A stretch of 64,000 nt of DNA from Achatina immaculata (GCA_009760885.1 CM019721.1:23599974-23663973), one strand, 5' to 3'; counted from the first letter of the stretch, positions 1 through 11,193 are shown. Program-made: numbers and translations. The notes: generated by a model from the letters alone, not told the origin.

Positions 1-140
1 AAAGATTTATACTTGTGCTTTATTGATTACACAAAGTTTTTGACAGAATTAGACATGAAGATATGATAGAAATGCAAGAGAAACTTAATATAAATGGTAA
101 AGATATGAGAGTTATTAAGAATATTTACGGCCAGAATTAT
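1..140 (+). pseudogene. LINE reverse transcriptase fragment
   Basis: The first 140 bases read on the plus strand as a decayed piece of reverse transcriptase around motif A: an in-frame start giving KDLYLCFIDYTK, which in intact elements is followed by AFD. The reading then breaks on frameshifts and stops. The style matches LINE-C, whose 3' end lies just downstream on the opposite strand at 205-425. The two pieces may be halves of one inverted insertion, but the join at 130-200 is too short to prove it. The window edge cuts the left side. Confidence 0.5.
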
Positions 141-204
141 TAAGAATATTTATTGCCAGCAAAGAGCAGCAGTAAAATAAACAATGACATTGGTGAGTCA
201 GTAA

Positions 205-425
205 TTCATTTTCGTGTCCTTTGAGCAACTTTGCCTCCCTAACAGCTCTCCTGTAGGCCTCTCGGTTGTAAGCAAGATGCCCTGCTTCTGATAAATCCAT
301 TTGCAGATTATCAACGATGTCTTGCAGCCATCTTCGTCTTGGTCTTCCTCTCTTTCTTTTACCCATTACGTACCCTTCCAAGACTCTCTTCTCTCAGTTA
401 ACTTGACCTTTAAAACGTCAAATAT
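205..425 (-). pseudogene. LINE-C 3' end (reverse transcriptase C-terminus)
   Basis: Minus-strand translation gives the basic C-terminal tail of a LINE reverse transcriptase: MGKRKRGRPRRRWLQDIVD, then HLAYNREAYRRAVREAK. The same tail is found at 38213-38400, 21671-21954 and 60205-60440. It is the end of the polyprotein after the zinc-knuckle-like region, so this is a short 5'-truncated copy. The left edge near 205 is where the family's (ATGA)n tail would start; here the tail is degenerate. Confidence 0.75.
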
Positions 426-429
426 AGGA

Positions 430-740
430 ACAGTGAGGTTGGATTGCTTGCAGCCGATGAGAGTGAAGATGTTGAGACACAGCATCGTGTCGGATGGGGA
501 GCGGGTTTCAGTCCCTTAGTGGAACTAAAAGCAGTGGAGGTGGAGATGGGGGGGGGGGTGTGCAATGTTCTTAAACAGACCTCTCCCCACACGAGGGACT
601 GTCGGTCCCTGACCCCGTTAGCCAGGCCGGACATGTTGCTGGGGGTACCAACTGAAAGGTTGGACAGGGTCTTGATCCCTGGCTCTAGAATGTCCGCTGT
701 GAGTCGCTGCCTGCAGAATCGGACAGCGCCTTCGCCACCA
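430..740. repeat. Dispersed repeat X, copy 1
   Basis: This stretch shares word order with 7125-7480 and 30820-31330: a run around 'acagcatcgtgtcgga', then a 'cagtccct' word, a 'gtgtgcaat' word, 'agactcc/acctctcc', 'ccgttag', and 'gacagggtcttg'. Copies are diverged and carry different internal indels (a poly-G run at about 549-558 here). No protein is evident; short open frames differ between copies. It is probably a non-autonomous dispersed element or decayed UTR of one. Ends are not defined. Confidence 0.5.
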
Positions 741-1530
741 TAAGATCATTTCAGACAGGAAACTGCACATTCATTTCACGTCCGGGTCTCATTTCCGGGC
801 AGAGAAAGTTCTTGATAACTGGTGGGCCAGTCATTTTCTTTCCGGCAAAAGCCCACGCGGAGTCAGTGTGCTACTGAGTACAGTGGCCGATATTGCTTGT
901 TTTTCTTTGTCTTTTCTGGAATGTACTTCAGGCTTGTCCTCTTGGAGTTACAGTTTTGTATGGTACACCGTGAAACCACATGTTCAGTTTGGGTAATTTA
1001 TAATAGTGTTTGTATGGGCACGCCGAGTCAGTTATACAGTATACATTTGTTTTTGCAGCTTTTATATTGAATTATTATTATAAGGCACTACCATTGTGTG
1101 CTGTTTTCATAGTGAAGACTGCCTGTATATATCTTCTGTTGTTATGTCTCTCTTTCTTGCTCAGTCCATTCTTTTGCCCACCTCTTGCTATTGTCCTCCC
1201 GTCTGTATTCTTAACTCCTTGATGTTTTCACTGACACTTTTTTTCCTGCCATTCAAATGTTCAGACTTGTTACCGTATCCTTTCTGTATGGTCGAGTTAC
1301 TTTGGTTTCGTTTATCTCGTATTTCATTATTTGTTTTCATCAGTTTCAGTTCTTTAAGGGAAACGTTAATGAATAAATGATGATGATGATGATGATGATG
1401 GCTGATAACTGATTCTTATGAAATATATGATTGTTTTCTTGTGTAACTTTGACCCTGCTCTGAAGACAAGTAAGCACTAGGGTGACAGGTTTCTGGCAGT
1501 CAAAGTAAACACAGGTTCCTTGATGTCATC
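741..1530. other. Non-coding stretch with (GAT)n microsatellite
   Basis: No gene is recognised here. The part 880-1375 is T-rich and has only short open frames without family features. A microsatellite of GAT units sits at about 1378-1401 directly after 'aatgaataaatga', which has the look of a LINE 3' tail, but no element body can be recognised to its left. Confidence 0.5.
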
Positions 1531-2275
1531 TGATTTCAGACAAACCTACATACCAATCACAGAGGAGGGATATTTGATCTCAGATGAACCTACATACTAG
1601 TCACAGAGGAGGGATATTTGATCTCAGATGAACCTACATACTAGTCACAGAGGAGGGATATTTGATCTCAGATGAACCTACATACTAGTCACAGAGGAGG
1701 GATATTTTATCTCAGATGAACCTACATACTAGTCACAGAGGAGGGATATTTGATCTCAGATGAACCTACATACTAGTCACAGAGCAGATATATCTAATCT
1801 CAGATAAACCTACATACCAGTCACAGAGCGTGGATATCTAATCTCAGACAAACCTACATACCAGTCACAGAGCAGATATCTAATCTCAGATAAACCTACA
1901 TACCAGTCACAGAGCGTGGATATCTAATCTCAGACAAACCTACATACCAGCACAGAGCAGATATACTAATCTCAGATAAACCTACATACCAGTCACAGAG
2001 CAGATATATCTAATCTCAGATAAACCTACATACCAGTCACAGAGCAGATATATCTAATCTCAGATAACCCTACATACCAGTCACAGAGCAGATATCTAAT
2101 CTCAGATAACCCTACATACCAGTCACAGAGCAGATATATCTAATCTCAGATAAACCTACATACCAGTCACAGAGCAGATATATCTAATCTCAGATAACCC
2201 TATATACCAATCACAGAGCGTGGATATCTAATCTCAGACACACTTACATACCAGTCACAGAGCCGGGATATCTGG
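1531..2275. repeat. Minisatellite, about 44-base units, about 17 copies
   Basis: Tandem units of about 44 bases share the core 'cctacata' + 'ccagtcacagag' or 'ctagtcacagag'. Two variant blocks are visible: the left five units carry 'gagggatatttgatctcag', the right units carry 'cagatatatctaatctcag' or 'cgtggatatctaatctcag', with some units 2 bases shorter. The switch between blocks is at about 1780. There are no unique spacers, so this is not a CRISPR array. No coding potential is conserved across units. Confidence 0.9.
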
Positions 2276-2529
2276 AGATCACATTAAGTTAGGTAAGATA
2301 CTGTAGATACAGCACTGTATTGGCTAACCCGGGACAATGATGAAACCAAACCGTGTCCCGTATAAGAAGACATGGTGAAGTTTAGAGGAAGCCAGGCCAT
2401 TGGGGGGGGGGGGGGTGGGGAGGGTAGGAGAAGGATTAGAGACCCAAGTGAAATGTCAAAGACAAAAGTACGTGAAATAACAAGTAGTACTCTGTTCATC
2501 CCGTTATTTTGTTTCATTTTATTTTATTT

Positions 2530-2846
2530 TACTTGGAGTCTGTGCAGGAAAATAGCGTACTACCCCTCTACTAGGAATCTGTGGAGGAAAATAGCGTACT
2601 ACCCCTCTACTAGGAGTCTGTGCAGGAAAATAGCGTACTACCCCTCTACTAGGAGTCTGTGCAGGAAAATAGCGTACCACCCCTCTACTAGGAATCTGTG
2701 CAGGAAAATAGCGTACCACCCCTCTACTAGGAGTCTGTGCAGGAAAATAGCGTACTACCCCTCTACTAGGAGTGTGCAGGAAAATAGCGTACCACCCCTC
2801 TACTAGGAGTCTGTGCAGGAAAATAGCGTACTACCCCTCTACTAGT
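2530..2846. repeat. Minisatellite, 39-base units, about 8 copies
   Basis: Tandem 39-base units contain 'aggaaaatagcgtac' followed by 'acccctctactagga'. Because 39 is a multiple of 3, the array stays open for several units on both strands (13-residue repeats such as CRKIAYYPSTRS on plus). Unit-to-unit changes are not biased to third positions, so I do not treat it as protein coding. A poly-G run lies to its left at about 2401-2414. The DNA to its right (2847-2925) resembles the DNA right of the 25-base array at 46555-46650. Confidence 0.9.
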
Positions 2847-3165
2847 TCTGTTGAATAATATACTCAAGCACCCTGCAGGCCGAGTTGAATGAATAAACCT
2901 GATGATTTATAAGCGCACGTTGGCGGTGTTGTTAGTTGTTAGTGCTGGCAAGAAATAAATGAGCTAGTGGAATAGATGTACAATGTTTGATACATAATAA
3001 GAACAAAAGATTAATAGTCTAAATAAAGAACAAACAATAATTCCGCAAAGGAAATCTTACTTGCAGGACGGAGAGCAAGGAGATGGGAAAGGGGAATATA
3101 TCGACGTCTTGGGAGAAGAAGTACATTTGTTTAGCTAAAAAAAATAAAAGAGATGTGTGGGGCTT
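2847..3165. other. Non-coding flank shared with 46555-46650
   Basis: Around 2875-2910 the sequence has 'aatgaataaacctgatgat', closely matching 'attgaataaacttgatgat' at 46615-46640. Both lie just right of a minisatellite. No gene is seen. This supports duplication of array-plus-flank modules across the window. Confidence 0.55.
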
Positions 3166-3169
3166 TTGT

Positions 3170-3435
3170 TAAGAACTTGTAGACTTTGGTAAAAAAAAAA
3201 ACTTGTAGACTTTGGTCAAAAACTTGTAGACTATGGTTAAAAACTTGTTGTAGACTTTGGTTAAAAACTTGTAGACTTTGGTCAACAACTTGCAGACTTT
3301 GGTTAAAAACTTGTTGTAGACTTTGGTTAAAAACTTGTTGTAGACTTTGGTTAAAAACTTGTAGACTTTGGTCAAAAACTTGTAGACTGGTTAAAAACTT
3401 GTAGACTTGGTCGAAAACGCATAGACTTTGGTAAA
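3170..3435. repeat. Minisatellite, 21-24-base units, ending in an assembly gap
   Basis: About a dozen units of 'aaaaacttgtagactttggt' with 3-base insertions ('tgttgtagac') in several units. The array runs straight into the 100-N gap, so its true length is unknown and the gap was probably caused by it. Open frames across the array and the N run are artefacts of the short repeat. Confidence 0.9.
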
Positions 3436-3535
3436 NNNNNNNNNNNNNNNNNNNNNNNNNNNNNNNNNNNNNNNNNNNNNNNNNNNNNNNNNNNNNNNNN
3501 NNNNNNNNNNNNNNNNNNNNNNNNNNNNNNNNNNN
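3436..3535. other. Assembly gap (100 N)
   Basis: Exactly 100 N, the usual placeholder for a gap of unknown size. Confidence 0.98.
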
Positions 3536-4267
3536 AAATCTGGGAAAGTAAATGCGGCAGGTCGTGGAAATGGGGCCTGACACTGTACCACCATATTCCT
3601 TAATGGCATGGAAATGGATAGGTAGACAGATTAGGTAGGTAGGTAGTTGCTTAATAGGTAGGTAGGTAGATAGTCACAGACTCCAGTGCCTGACCTAGCT
3701 CACTACGGCTAGCCATAAACCCTGGATTAGAATATTTTACTGAAATATTATCATTCACTTCCGTTAATTTTGATATCAAGGGCTGGGGAAAAAAATAAAG
3801 CAAGAGTCATCTCAGGCAACTGATTTCAACAGTGACACGCTGTATCTAAATTTTTTAATCCAATCATTTCAGTAGAAATATGTTTCACAAGAATGAATAA
3901 ATTAGTGCTAACAAAACTAATTTCGCTATCTTTTAATTAGAAAAGAATTCTCTTGCTCGAGAAAAGTTTTTAGTCAATAAATTGTCGCATTTACTTACTT
4001 GATAGGCCAGGCTGGTTTTACTGTCTTTTTGTGGGTTCGGGACGGAAATGCCGACAAGAAATCACAAGGTCCAAGTGTGAGAGTAGAAAAACTTTGTTGT
4101 TTGGTTGAAAAATATTAGTTTTTGTATAATGGCGTTTTTTTTTTTTTTGGTTTCTTTTTATTTTAAGTACATTTTTTACAAACTGAATTTTAAATTAATA
4201 TTAGTTTTTCATATTTTTTTTCATTTTTATTCTTTCTACAGTAATAAATCATAAACTTTATGCTACA
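3536..4267. other. Non-coding stretch with (TAGG)n
   Basis: No gene is recognised. A short TAGG/TAGA microsatellite lies at about 3630-3675, and the right half from about 3840 is AT-rich with homopolymer T runs. The 5'-truncated LINE-A begins near 4268. Confidence 0.5.
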
Positions 4268-5735
4268 CAGCCGAGATGCTAAAAGCTATCAATAGTGACA
4301 ACATGAGACAACTACAGAGAACGTTTAACAAGATTTGGAAAGAAGAAAAGGTCCCTTCTAATTGGAAGAAGGGAATCATTGTGAAAATACCAAAAAAGGG
4401 CAACCTTAGTGACTGTAACAACTGGAGAGGAGTAACCTTAATATCAGTTGTGTCAAAAGTATTTTGCAAGGTCATTTTGAATAGACTCAAAGATATAGTG
4501 GATACTGCAATGAGAGAAGAACAAGCAGGATTTCGAAAAGGGAGAAGCTGTCTCGACCAGATCTTTACTCTCAGAATAATACTTGAAGAACATATTGAAA
4601 AGCAGAAACCATTAATACTGAATTTCATAGATTTTAAGAAGGCATTTGATAGCATACACGAGATTCATTATGGAGAATTTTATGTCTATATGGAATACCA
4701 TCTAAAATTGTCAACATCATTAAGGACTTATACAATGGATATGGTTGTGCAGTCAAGACAGAAGAAGGGATGAGTGAATGGTTCCAGATTGAAACAGGCG
4801 TGAAACAAGGATGTATACTGTCTCCTTTACTTTTTGGAATTACAATAGACTTCATAATGACAAAATGCTGCACAGGTAACACAGGTATTGACTGGGTACA
4901 TGGGACCCAACTAGAAGATCTTGATTTTGCTGATGACATAACTCTTATCAGTAATAATGTGAATTCCATGCAAGAAAAACAGATAGCCTATCTTCACTGG
5001 CTAGCAAAATAGGACTTGAAATTAACAAGGACAAAACAAAAATAATGAAAATTCCCATCAATCAAAATGGAAAAATACACATAGAAGGGACAGATATTGA
5101 AGAAGTCAATCAATTTGCATACCTTGGCAGCTACATAGACCAGGATGGTGACACTAGAAAGGAAGTTAGGATCAGAATTGCAAAAGCAGCATCAATCTTC
5201 AAGAATCTTGAGAACATATGGAATTCAAAAGTTATAAGCACAAAAACCAAGTTAAGACTATTCAATTCAAATGTAATATCCACCCTCATTTATGCATGCG
5301 AAAGCTGGAAAACAACTAAAGAAATAGAAAAGAAATTAGACTCTTTTGAAAACAAATGCCTAAGGAAAATACTCGGCATCAAGTGGAATGAATTCAAGAA
5401 CAATGCAGAGATAAGACAGATGACTGAACAACAACCAGTCTCACGGGTGATCAGGAAAAGGAGATGGACATATGTTGGCCACTTGATGAGAAGAAATGAG
5501 CAGAGAATCCCAAAACAAGCTATCAAGTGGAACACAACAGGCCGAAGAAAAAGGGGCAGACCGAGTGAAACTCTGAAGAGAACATTATTAAGAGAGGCCA
5601 AGTTAACAGGCATAAAATCCTTTGATGAGGTTGAAAGACTCGCCGAAGACAGGAAAAATTGGCGAACTACTTTGCGAGCCCTATGTGACGTCTAACGGCA
5701 CGGGAAGGATATAAGATATAAGATAAGAAGATACT
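4268..5735 (+). pseudogene. LINE-A, 5'-truncated reverse transcriptase
   Basis: This is the RT half of an RTE-like non-LTR retrotransposon on the plus strand. Visible blocks are WKKGIIVKIPKKG and NWRGVTLISVVSKVF (4330-4470), EEQAGFRKGRSCLDQIF (4510-4570), motif A FIDFKKAFDS (4625-4655), GVKQGCILSPLLF (4795-4830), the catalytic FADD box (4925-4945) and the C-terminal IRKRRWTYVGHLMRR region (5450-5500). Frames break at about 4660, 4770 and 5012-5045, so the copy is dead. The last codons end at 5695, followed by the family's 3' terminus 'taacggcacgggaaggat' and an ATATAAG-type tail (5710-5735). The endonuclease half is absent. It is close in sequence to 8163-11105. Confidence 0.9.
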
Positions 5736-5808
5736 ACACTTTTAGATATAAATTGTAGTTTTAACACCTTTTTTTTTACAAAAATAAATGGTAACATTCT
5801 ACTTCGTT

Positions 5809-5814
5809 TTTATT
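5809..5814 (-). promoter_or_regulatory. Candidate poly(A) signal for the 5851-6819 gene
   Basis: Minus-strand AATAAA, 37 bases past the stop codon of the 5851-6819 gene. The hexamer is common in this AT-rich DNA, so it is only suggestive, but its placement suits a compact single-exon transcription unit. Confidence 0.4.
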
Positions 5815-5850
5815 TAGAACAAATAATGTTTAATATTTTTTAAGTAAAAT

Positions 5851-6819
5851 CTAATTTTTGTACTTAATTATTTTTTTACACTTAAATTTTTGTATTCTTT
5901 TAATTTCTTTATAAAAATCGGAGCTGTTATCAACAAACACAGGAAAGGCTGTTTTCACGCACAAATAGGTCGTATTTTTAATGTCTTTCCACTCCACATA
6001 TGCTTTTATAGCATTACATACTGAACCATCTAGATGTCGTCCAATAATACCGGGAAAGACATATCCCAAAAAAAATATTTTTTTAGTGTTAAAATGTTTC
6101 GTGTCTCTTTTTTCGTCTAGTATATTCAGAGCACAGTTTATAAACTGCTCTATTTGTTTTGGATTGCATGTAAGAAAATAGCTAACTTTATCTTTCTTTT
6201 TCGGATTGGCCGAAATCTTTATAAACTTACCAGTATCAGGACACCAGTGTTCTTCCAATAGGTGTTCCTTGTCTATTAATACTCTTAACGATTTTTTAAG
6301 CTTCACTCGATGAGGCATTTTCTTTAAGTTAAAGCAGTTTTCTTGTAGGTTATAGTTTAAAATTTTATAAAATACTTCACGAAGCAGCCCCAGACGTTTC
6401 TTGTTAGAAAAATTATCTTCCAGACATTTGGAAAACTCCAGGAAGTAATTACACGTTGCTTCGTGTATGGGTAGAATTTTTGACATGTTGTCTGTAGTAT
6501 TAACAATACGAAGCCGAACTTGAAAAGTTACAATTTCTGAAATATTCATATTCACTGTAACAAGATAACAACTTTCCTTCACATTTTTTATAAGTTTTAA
6601 TATATTTTCAGGAAAAATAATACCAAGTTCAAATTTACTCGATACAGTTTTATAGAGGTTATAAAATATTTGTGAATTATTTTCTTGAATGTATTTTAGC
6701 ATTATAATTTTTAAATCAGACCAATTATAGAATGGAAAATGCTCAAGTCGTGGCTTAAATTTACATTTTTTCACACATGAACCAGAGCGAAGGTTGCGTT
6801 TTCTTTTAGACATTTCCAT
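5851..6819 (-). CDS. Putative BECR/EndoU-like nuclease-domain protein, complete
   Basis: An uninterrupted minus-strand frame of about 322 residues from the first ATG (6819; a second ATG at 6813 gives MSKRKRNLRSGS). A GTG two codons further upstream is unlikely in an animal gene. The first 25 residues are very basic (possible nuclear or nucleic-acid binding tail). No signal peptide or membrane segment is seen. The C-terminal 140 residues carry HLLEEH, then SYF 28 residues after the first His, then IGRHLDGSVCNAIK, then KTAFP. The same ordered motifs occur in the frames at 48303, 56117 and 63294, and partly at 31871, although overall identity is low. Conservation of motifs with divergence elsewhere indicates a selected protein family. 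The motif order resembles BECR-fold RNases such as the bacterial EndoU toxin domain, in which paired His and a Lys/Thr act in RNA cleavage. This is a fold guess, not a proven activity. A TATA box lies just upstream and AATAAA downstream. Confidence 0.6.
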   Translation of the reverse strand: MEMSKRKRNLRSGSCVKKCKFKPRLEHFPFYNWSDLKIIMLKYIQENNSQIFYNLYKTVSSKFELGIIFPENILKLIKNVKESCYLVTVNMNISEIVTFQVRLRIVNTTDNMSKILPIHEATCNYFLEFSKCLEDNFSNKKRLGLLREVFYKILNYNLQENCFNLKKMPHRVKLKKSLRVLIDKEHLLEEHWCPDTGKFIKISANPKKKDKVSYFLTCNPKQIEQFINCALNILDEKRDTKHFNTKKIFFLGYVFPGIIGRHLDGSVCNAIKAYVEWKDIKNTTYLCVKTAFPVFVDNSSDFYKEIKRIQKFKCKKIIKYKN

Positions 6820-6843
6820 CCACACCCAAGATGGCAGAGGTCT

Positions 6844-6851
6844 CTTTTATA
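6844..6851 (-). promoter_or_regulatory. TATA box of the 5851-6819 gene
   Basis: Minus-strand TATAAAAG, 32 bases upstream of the ATG at 6819 and 38 upstream of the ATG at 6813. With initiation about 30 bases downstream of TATA, the transcript would start at about 6820, leaving almost no 5' UTR and favouring the ATG at 6813. An equivalent TATAAAAG sits before the 48303-49706 gene. Confidence 0.55.
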
Positions 6852-6859
6852 AGTTTACA

Positions 6860-7124
6860 TGAAAAAGAAACCAGCCCTCTCATTGGACAGAAGCGACACA
6901 TGACTAGTGGCTTTAGTAGAAGCGCCTCGTAAGTTTCTAAATATAACTGAGGGAGCTTTAAGGGTAGGACTTATATGAGGGCCCTTAACGGGATGTTATC
7001 AGTTGTGTATTGGGAGTGAAAAACTTTTAAACCAACTGTTAATTCTGGTGTGACCGTGTTATTAATGATGAAACTGTAAAAAGGGTTACTTGATGATCCT
7101 TGAAAATTCTGTCTGTCTGTCTGT
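6860..7124. other. Upstream flank, no gene seen
   Basis: No coding or repeat structure is recognised apart from a short (CTGT)n microsatellite at about 7108-7128. Confidence 0.4.
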
Positions 7125-7480
7125 CTGTCAGAGAGTCCTGCATGTCTTACGCTTTTTCTCTTTTAAAAATTCTTCTTCTTCTTAACTGCGAGCTGGTGTT
7201 CATGACAGGCAATGAGGTGTAGATGTTGAAATACAGCATCGTGTCGGACAGGATACAGGTAATGGCGGCTATTCTTCAGTCCCTGAGTGAAGCTAAAAAG
7301 CATGTGGTGTGCAATATTTCTTTGGCAGACTCCACCACCATGGGGGAACTATGGCGTTTCCTGCTCCGTTAGCCACACAGAGAGTAGAGGGTAATTAAAA
7401 TAAACGGACTGATGAATTTCCACTGCATCGTGGAAAAGGAGAATGTCCGTTGACCTGCTCCTGTATGAAAATTGAACTTG
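7125..7480. repeat. Dispersed repeat X, copy 2
   Basis: Shares 'agagagtcctgcatgtctta', then 'actgcgagctggtgttcatg', 'acagc(a/g)tcgtgtcggacagg' and 'actccaccaccatggggg' with 30820-31330, and the second half with 430-740. The CTT-rich stretch between the first two words is short here but expanded in the 30.9 kb copy. Non-coding. Confidence 0.65.
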
Positions 7481-7967
7481 GCAACTAACACCAGACGTCG
7501 TGACCACCAACATTAGAGCCGTCCTGTTTTTTTTTTTTCAAATAGCAGTTGGTTTACCTTCGCTGTGGAAACGTACAAAAATTGTGTGTAACTCAAGTAT
7601 GTGTCTTTGTAGTGTTCACACTGGTAATAACAAAGACTAAAACATCCCGTGCCCAATACAATTCAAGCAAAAATTTGGGTGGCTAGAGGTTTTAATGAGA
7701 ACGCCACCTTTAAAAGTGAAAGTAACTTTGTTCTAACCCATAATTAGATGGCCAGACAACAAAGTCTGGGATTGGGGTACTAGGTCTGTCGTGTTACCAC
7801 TCTAATTTAGTCTTGTATTGTTTGGGAAACTGAAGTCTTTTTCTTTTAGTCTCTGTAAATTATTCTTGATAGGATAAACCGAACTTCAGACAACCACAAC
7901 GTCCAGAATTTCTTTGTTCAAGAGTTTTTTTTTTTTTTTTTTACTAGAAGGGGGTATTTCAGGGGGT

Positions 7968-8014
<47 letters not shown>

Positions 8015-8160
8015 GTAGGGATGAGAGTATCATTTTAGTTCGAAGCTCAAACGATTTTTCAGATTTGCAGTAGAGATGTAGGCAGACAAGAGTGGAAGTA
8101 GAATCTAGATTCTAAGTTCACACTGTGCTGCACGCTAAATTCTGGAGGTGATTATTACAT
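7481..8160. other. Non-coding stretch with poly-T and (GA)n
   Basis: No gene is recognised. There is a poly-T run at about 7926-7943 and a (GA)n microsatellite at about 7972-8009. LINE-A begins (3' end first) at 8163. Confidence 0.5.
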
Positions 8161-8162
8161 AG

Positions 8163-11105
8163 TATATATCTTATATCTTATATCCTTCCCGTGCCGTTAA
8201 ACGTCACAAATGGCTCGCAAAGTAGTTCGCCAATTTTCCCTGTCTTCGGCGAGTCTTTCAACCTCATCAAAGGATTTTATGCCTGTTAATTTGGCCTCTC
8301 TTAACAATGGCTTCTTTACAGTTTCACTCGGTCTGCCTCTTTTTCTTTGGCCTGTTGTGTTCCACTTGATAGCTTGTTTTGGGATTCTCTGATCATTTCT
8401 TCTCATCAAGTGACCAACATATGTCCATCTCCTTTTCCTGATCACCCATGAGACTGGTTGTTGTTCAGTCATCTGTCTTATCTCTGCATTGTTCTTGAAT
8501 TAATTCCACTTGATGTCGAGTATTTTCCTTATGCATTTGTTTTCAAAAGAGTCTTATTTCTTTTCTATTTCTTTAGTTGTTTTCCAGCTTTCACATGCAT
8601 AAATGAGGGTGCATATTACATTTGAATTGAATAGTCTTAACTTGGTTTTTATGCTTATAACTTTTGAATTCCATATGTTCTCAAGATTCTTGAAGATTGA
8701 TGCTGCCTTTGCAATTCTGATCCTAACTTCCTTTCTAGTGTCACCATCCTGGTCTATGTAGCTGCCAAGGTATGCAAATTGATTGACTTCTTCAATATCT
8801 GTCCCTTCTATGTGTATTTTTCCATTTTGATTAATGGGAATTTTCATTATTTTTGTTTTGTCCTTGTTAATTTCAAGTCCTATTTTGCTAGCCAGTGAAG
8901 ATAGGATATCTGTTTTTTCTTGCATGGAATTCACATTATTACTGATAGAGTTATGTCATCAGCAAAATCAAGATCTTCTAGTTGGGTCCCATGTACCCAT
9001 TCAATACCTGTGTTACCTGTGCAGCATTTTTTCATTATGAAGTCTATTGTAATTCCAAAAAGTAAAGGAGACAGTATACATCCTTGTTTCACACCTGTTT
9101 CAATCTGGAACCATTCACTCATCCTTTCTTCTGTTTTGACTGCACAAACATATCCATTATAGAAGTCCTCAATGATGTTGACAATTTTAGATGGTATTCC
9201 ATATAGACATAAAATTCTCCATAATGAATCTCTGTGTATGCTATCAAATGCCTTTTTAAAATCTATGAAGTTCATTATTAATGGCTTCTGCTTTTCAATA
9301 TGTTTTTCAAGTATTATTCTGAGAGTAAAGATCTGGTCGAGACAGCTTCTCCCTTTTCGAAATCCTGCTTGTTCTTCTCTCATTGCAGTATCCACTATAT
9401 CTTTAAGTCTATTCAAAATGACCTTGCAAAATACTTTTGACACAACTGATATTAAGGTTACTCCTCTCCAGTTGTTACAGTCACTAAGGTTGCCTTTTTT
9501 TTTTTTGGTATTGTAACAATGATTCCTTTCTTCCAATTAGAAGAGAACTTTTCTTCTTTCCAAATCTTCTTAAACATTCTCTGTAGCATTTTGACTGTTA
9601 TTTCATCTTCACCTGCAGCTTTGTTGTTAGCCATTAAATTCACTGCTGTTTCAATTTCATGCAATTTAATTTCATTTAGGTTGACATATAGTTGTGGGGC
9701 TGGTAAGTCAGTTTCAAGGTTTAACAATTCTTTTGGGTGTGGTCGATTAAGTATTTCTTGGAAGTGTTCAGCCAATCTTTGCTTTTGGTCTTTATCTGAT
9801 GTTAATAAGGTTCCAGTTTTGCTAAGGATTGGTCTTTCTTTAGATGTAATAGTACCTGTTAGCCTCTTTTGTATGTTATATAAAGTTTTGCTGTCTCCTG
9901 TTTTTGCTGCTTTTTCTGCCTCTTTCGTCATATTGTCTATGTATTCTCTTTTATCCCTTCTAGCTGAACTTTTTACTTTCTCGTCTATTTCTTTGTATGT
10001 TGCTGTCGCCAGATCTTTTCCAAGATCTGTTTTTGCATTCAACATGTCTAATTTGACTGCTCGTCTTTTATGTATATACTCCCATGTTTTATCTGATATC
10101 CATGCTTTTCTATTTGGTTTTTTCAGTCCAGCGGTTGCTTTTGCTGCTGTGATTATGGCTGTGCTGTAAGAATTCCATAATTCATCTATACCTATCTCCT
10201 CAACTTCACTTTGTGTTTTGTAATGATTGGCAAGTTCCTGATTGAAATTAATGTTATTATTTTCTTATTGTAGGCTGTGGCTGTTTATCTTTCCGTGTAC
10301 TGATTTCCTGTATTGGCTTTTCAATTTTAGTTTTTTTTTCCCTACGCACAGGTTGTGATCACTGTTGACATCTGCACCCGTATAAGCCCTTACATCTATC
10401 AGAGATGTTCTATATTGCTTTCTAATACAAAAATGATCTATCTGGTTTATAGTTCTATCATCTGGTGATATCCACGTTGTTTTATGTATCTCTTTGTGTG
10501 GAAGTATTGTGCCTCCAATGACCATGCCCTCTGTTAGACATATTTCAATTAATCTTTCTCCGTTCTGATTAACCATGTCAATTCCTTCTTTCCCCATCAC
10601 TTTTTCAACGTCGGTATTATCTTTCCCTACCTTAGCGTTGAAGTCCCCCATAGCAATTAGGATGTCGTGTTTAGGGACTTTGTTGATGATTTGTTGTAGT
10701 TGGTGATAGAAGTCGTCTTTCACATCATCATCTGCATCATTCTTGGGTGCATAACACTGTATTATTGTCATTCTTCCGTGTCTTAGGTTGTATCGTGCTC
10801 TTATTATACGACTGTTCACTGGTTCCCATTCTACAGGGCTATTTGCTGCTATGTTTGACATAATAATACCTACTCAATGCCGGATTTTACCGTCATTTCT
10901 GCCTGAATGTATTATTAACTTACCGTTTTCCGCCGATCTTTTACCTCCTTCTGGCTATCGCATTTCGCTGATGCCCAGTATGTCTAGATGGTATCTCTCC
11001 ATTTCTTTGATGACCTGAGTAGTTTTTGTTGGTGCTGCCATCGTTCTCACATTCCAGAATCCGATCTTTGTCACATGTTTGGGGCCGACGATCGAGCTCC
11101 TCATA
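8163..11105 (-). mobile_element. LINE-A, near full-length RTE-like retrotransposon
   Basis: Minus-strand non-LTR element with both enzymatic domains. From its 5' end: an apurinic-type endonuclease/exonuclease/phosphatase domain (about 11090-10300), beginning near KIGFWNVRTM and showing GDFNAKVG (about 10650) and NSDHNL (about 10350), the usual catalytic Asp/Asn and Asp-His motifs. Then a linker and reverse transcriptase (about 10045-8200) with WRGVTLISVVSKVF, FIDFKKAFDS, GVKQGCILSPLLF and FADD. The 3' end is 'acgtttaacggcacgggaa' followed by ATATAAG repeats (8163-8185). There is no RNase H domain. Stops and frameshifts occur near 10865-10900, 10260, 9500 and 8940, so the copy is inactive. It is the longest LINE-A in the window and explains the fragments at 4268, 12000, 18592, 28838, 30327 and 37648. 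Confidence 0.9.
10265..10861 (-). pseudogene. LINE-A endonuclease domain (main open part)
   Basis: An open frame of 198 residues from the LINE-A endonuclease. It has TIIQCYAPKNDADDDVKDDF, the GDFNAKVG box (residues about 70-77), NQIDHF and the final SDHNL (about 167-171). These are the metal-binding and catalytic motifs of the EEP superfamily, which nicks target DNA to prime reverse transcription. The frame upstream (10862-11095) continues the same domain after a stop. Products like this are often annotated as 'craniofacial development protein 2-like'; here it is clearly transposon sequence. Confidence 0.85.
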
Positions 11106-11134
11106 TAATTAGACTATAAATACTATAAATATAC

Positions 11135-11138
11135 AATG

Positions 11139-11193
<55 letters not shown>
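11135..11193. repeat. (TA)n microsatellite at the 3' tail of LINE-B
   Basis: About 27 TA units directly abut the LINE-B 3' terminus (minus-strand reading ends in GTTCAGATATAT...). At 35342-35385 another LINE-B copy instead ends in (GA)n at the same base, so the dinucleotide run is the element's tail. Confidence 0.85.

Noticed and set aside
1531..2275. CRISPR-like array
   Set aside because: The whole unit repeats with no unique spacers, and the DNA is eukaryotic; it is a minisatellite. The same holds for the other arrays.
2372..2806. 144-codon frame with 13-residue repeats
   Set aside because: It is the 39-base minisatellite read through; substitutions are not codon-biased and flanks are non-coding.
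3131..3609. Frames running through N runs (also 37707-38133)
   Set aside because: The N stretches are gaps of unknown length, so continuity is meaningless.
10265..10861. Host gene 'craniofacial development protein 2' (also at 20315-20911 and 40924-41721)
   Set aside because: The endonuclease motifs are followed by reverse transcriptase and LINE tails in the same orientation, so these are retrotransposon proteins.
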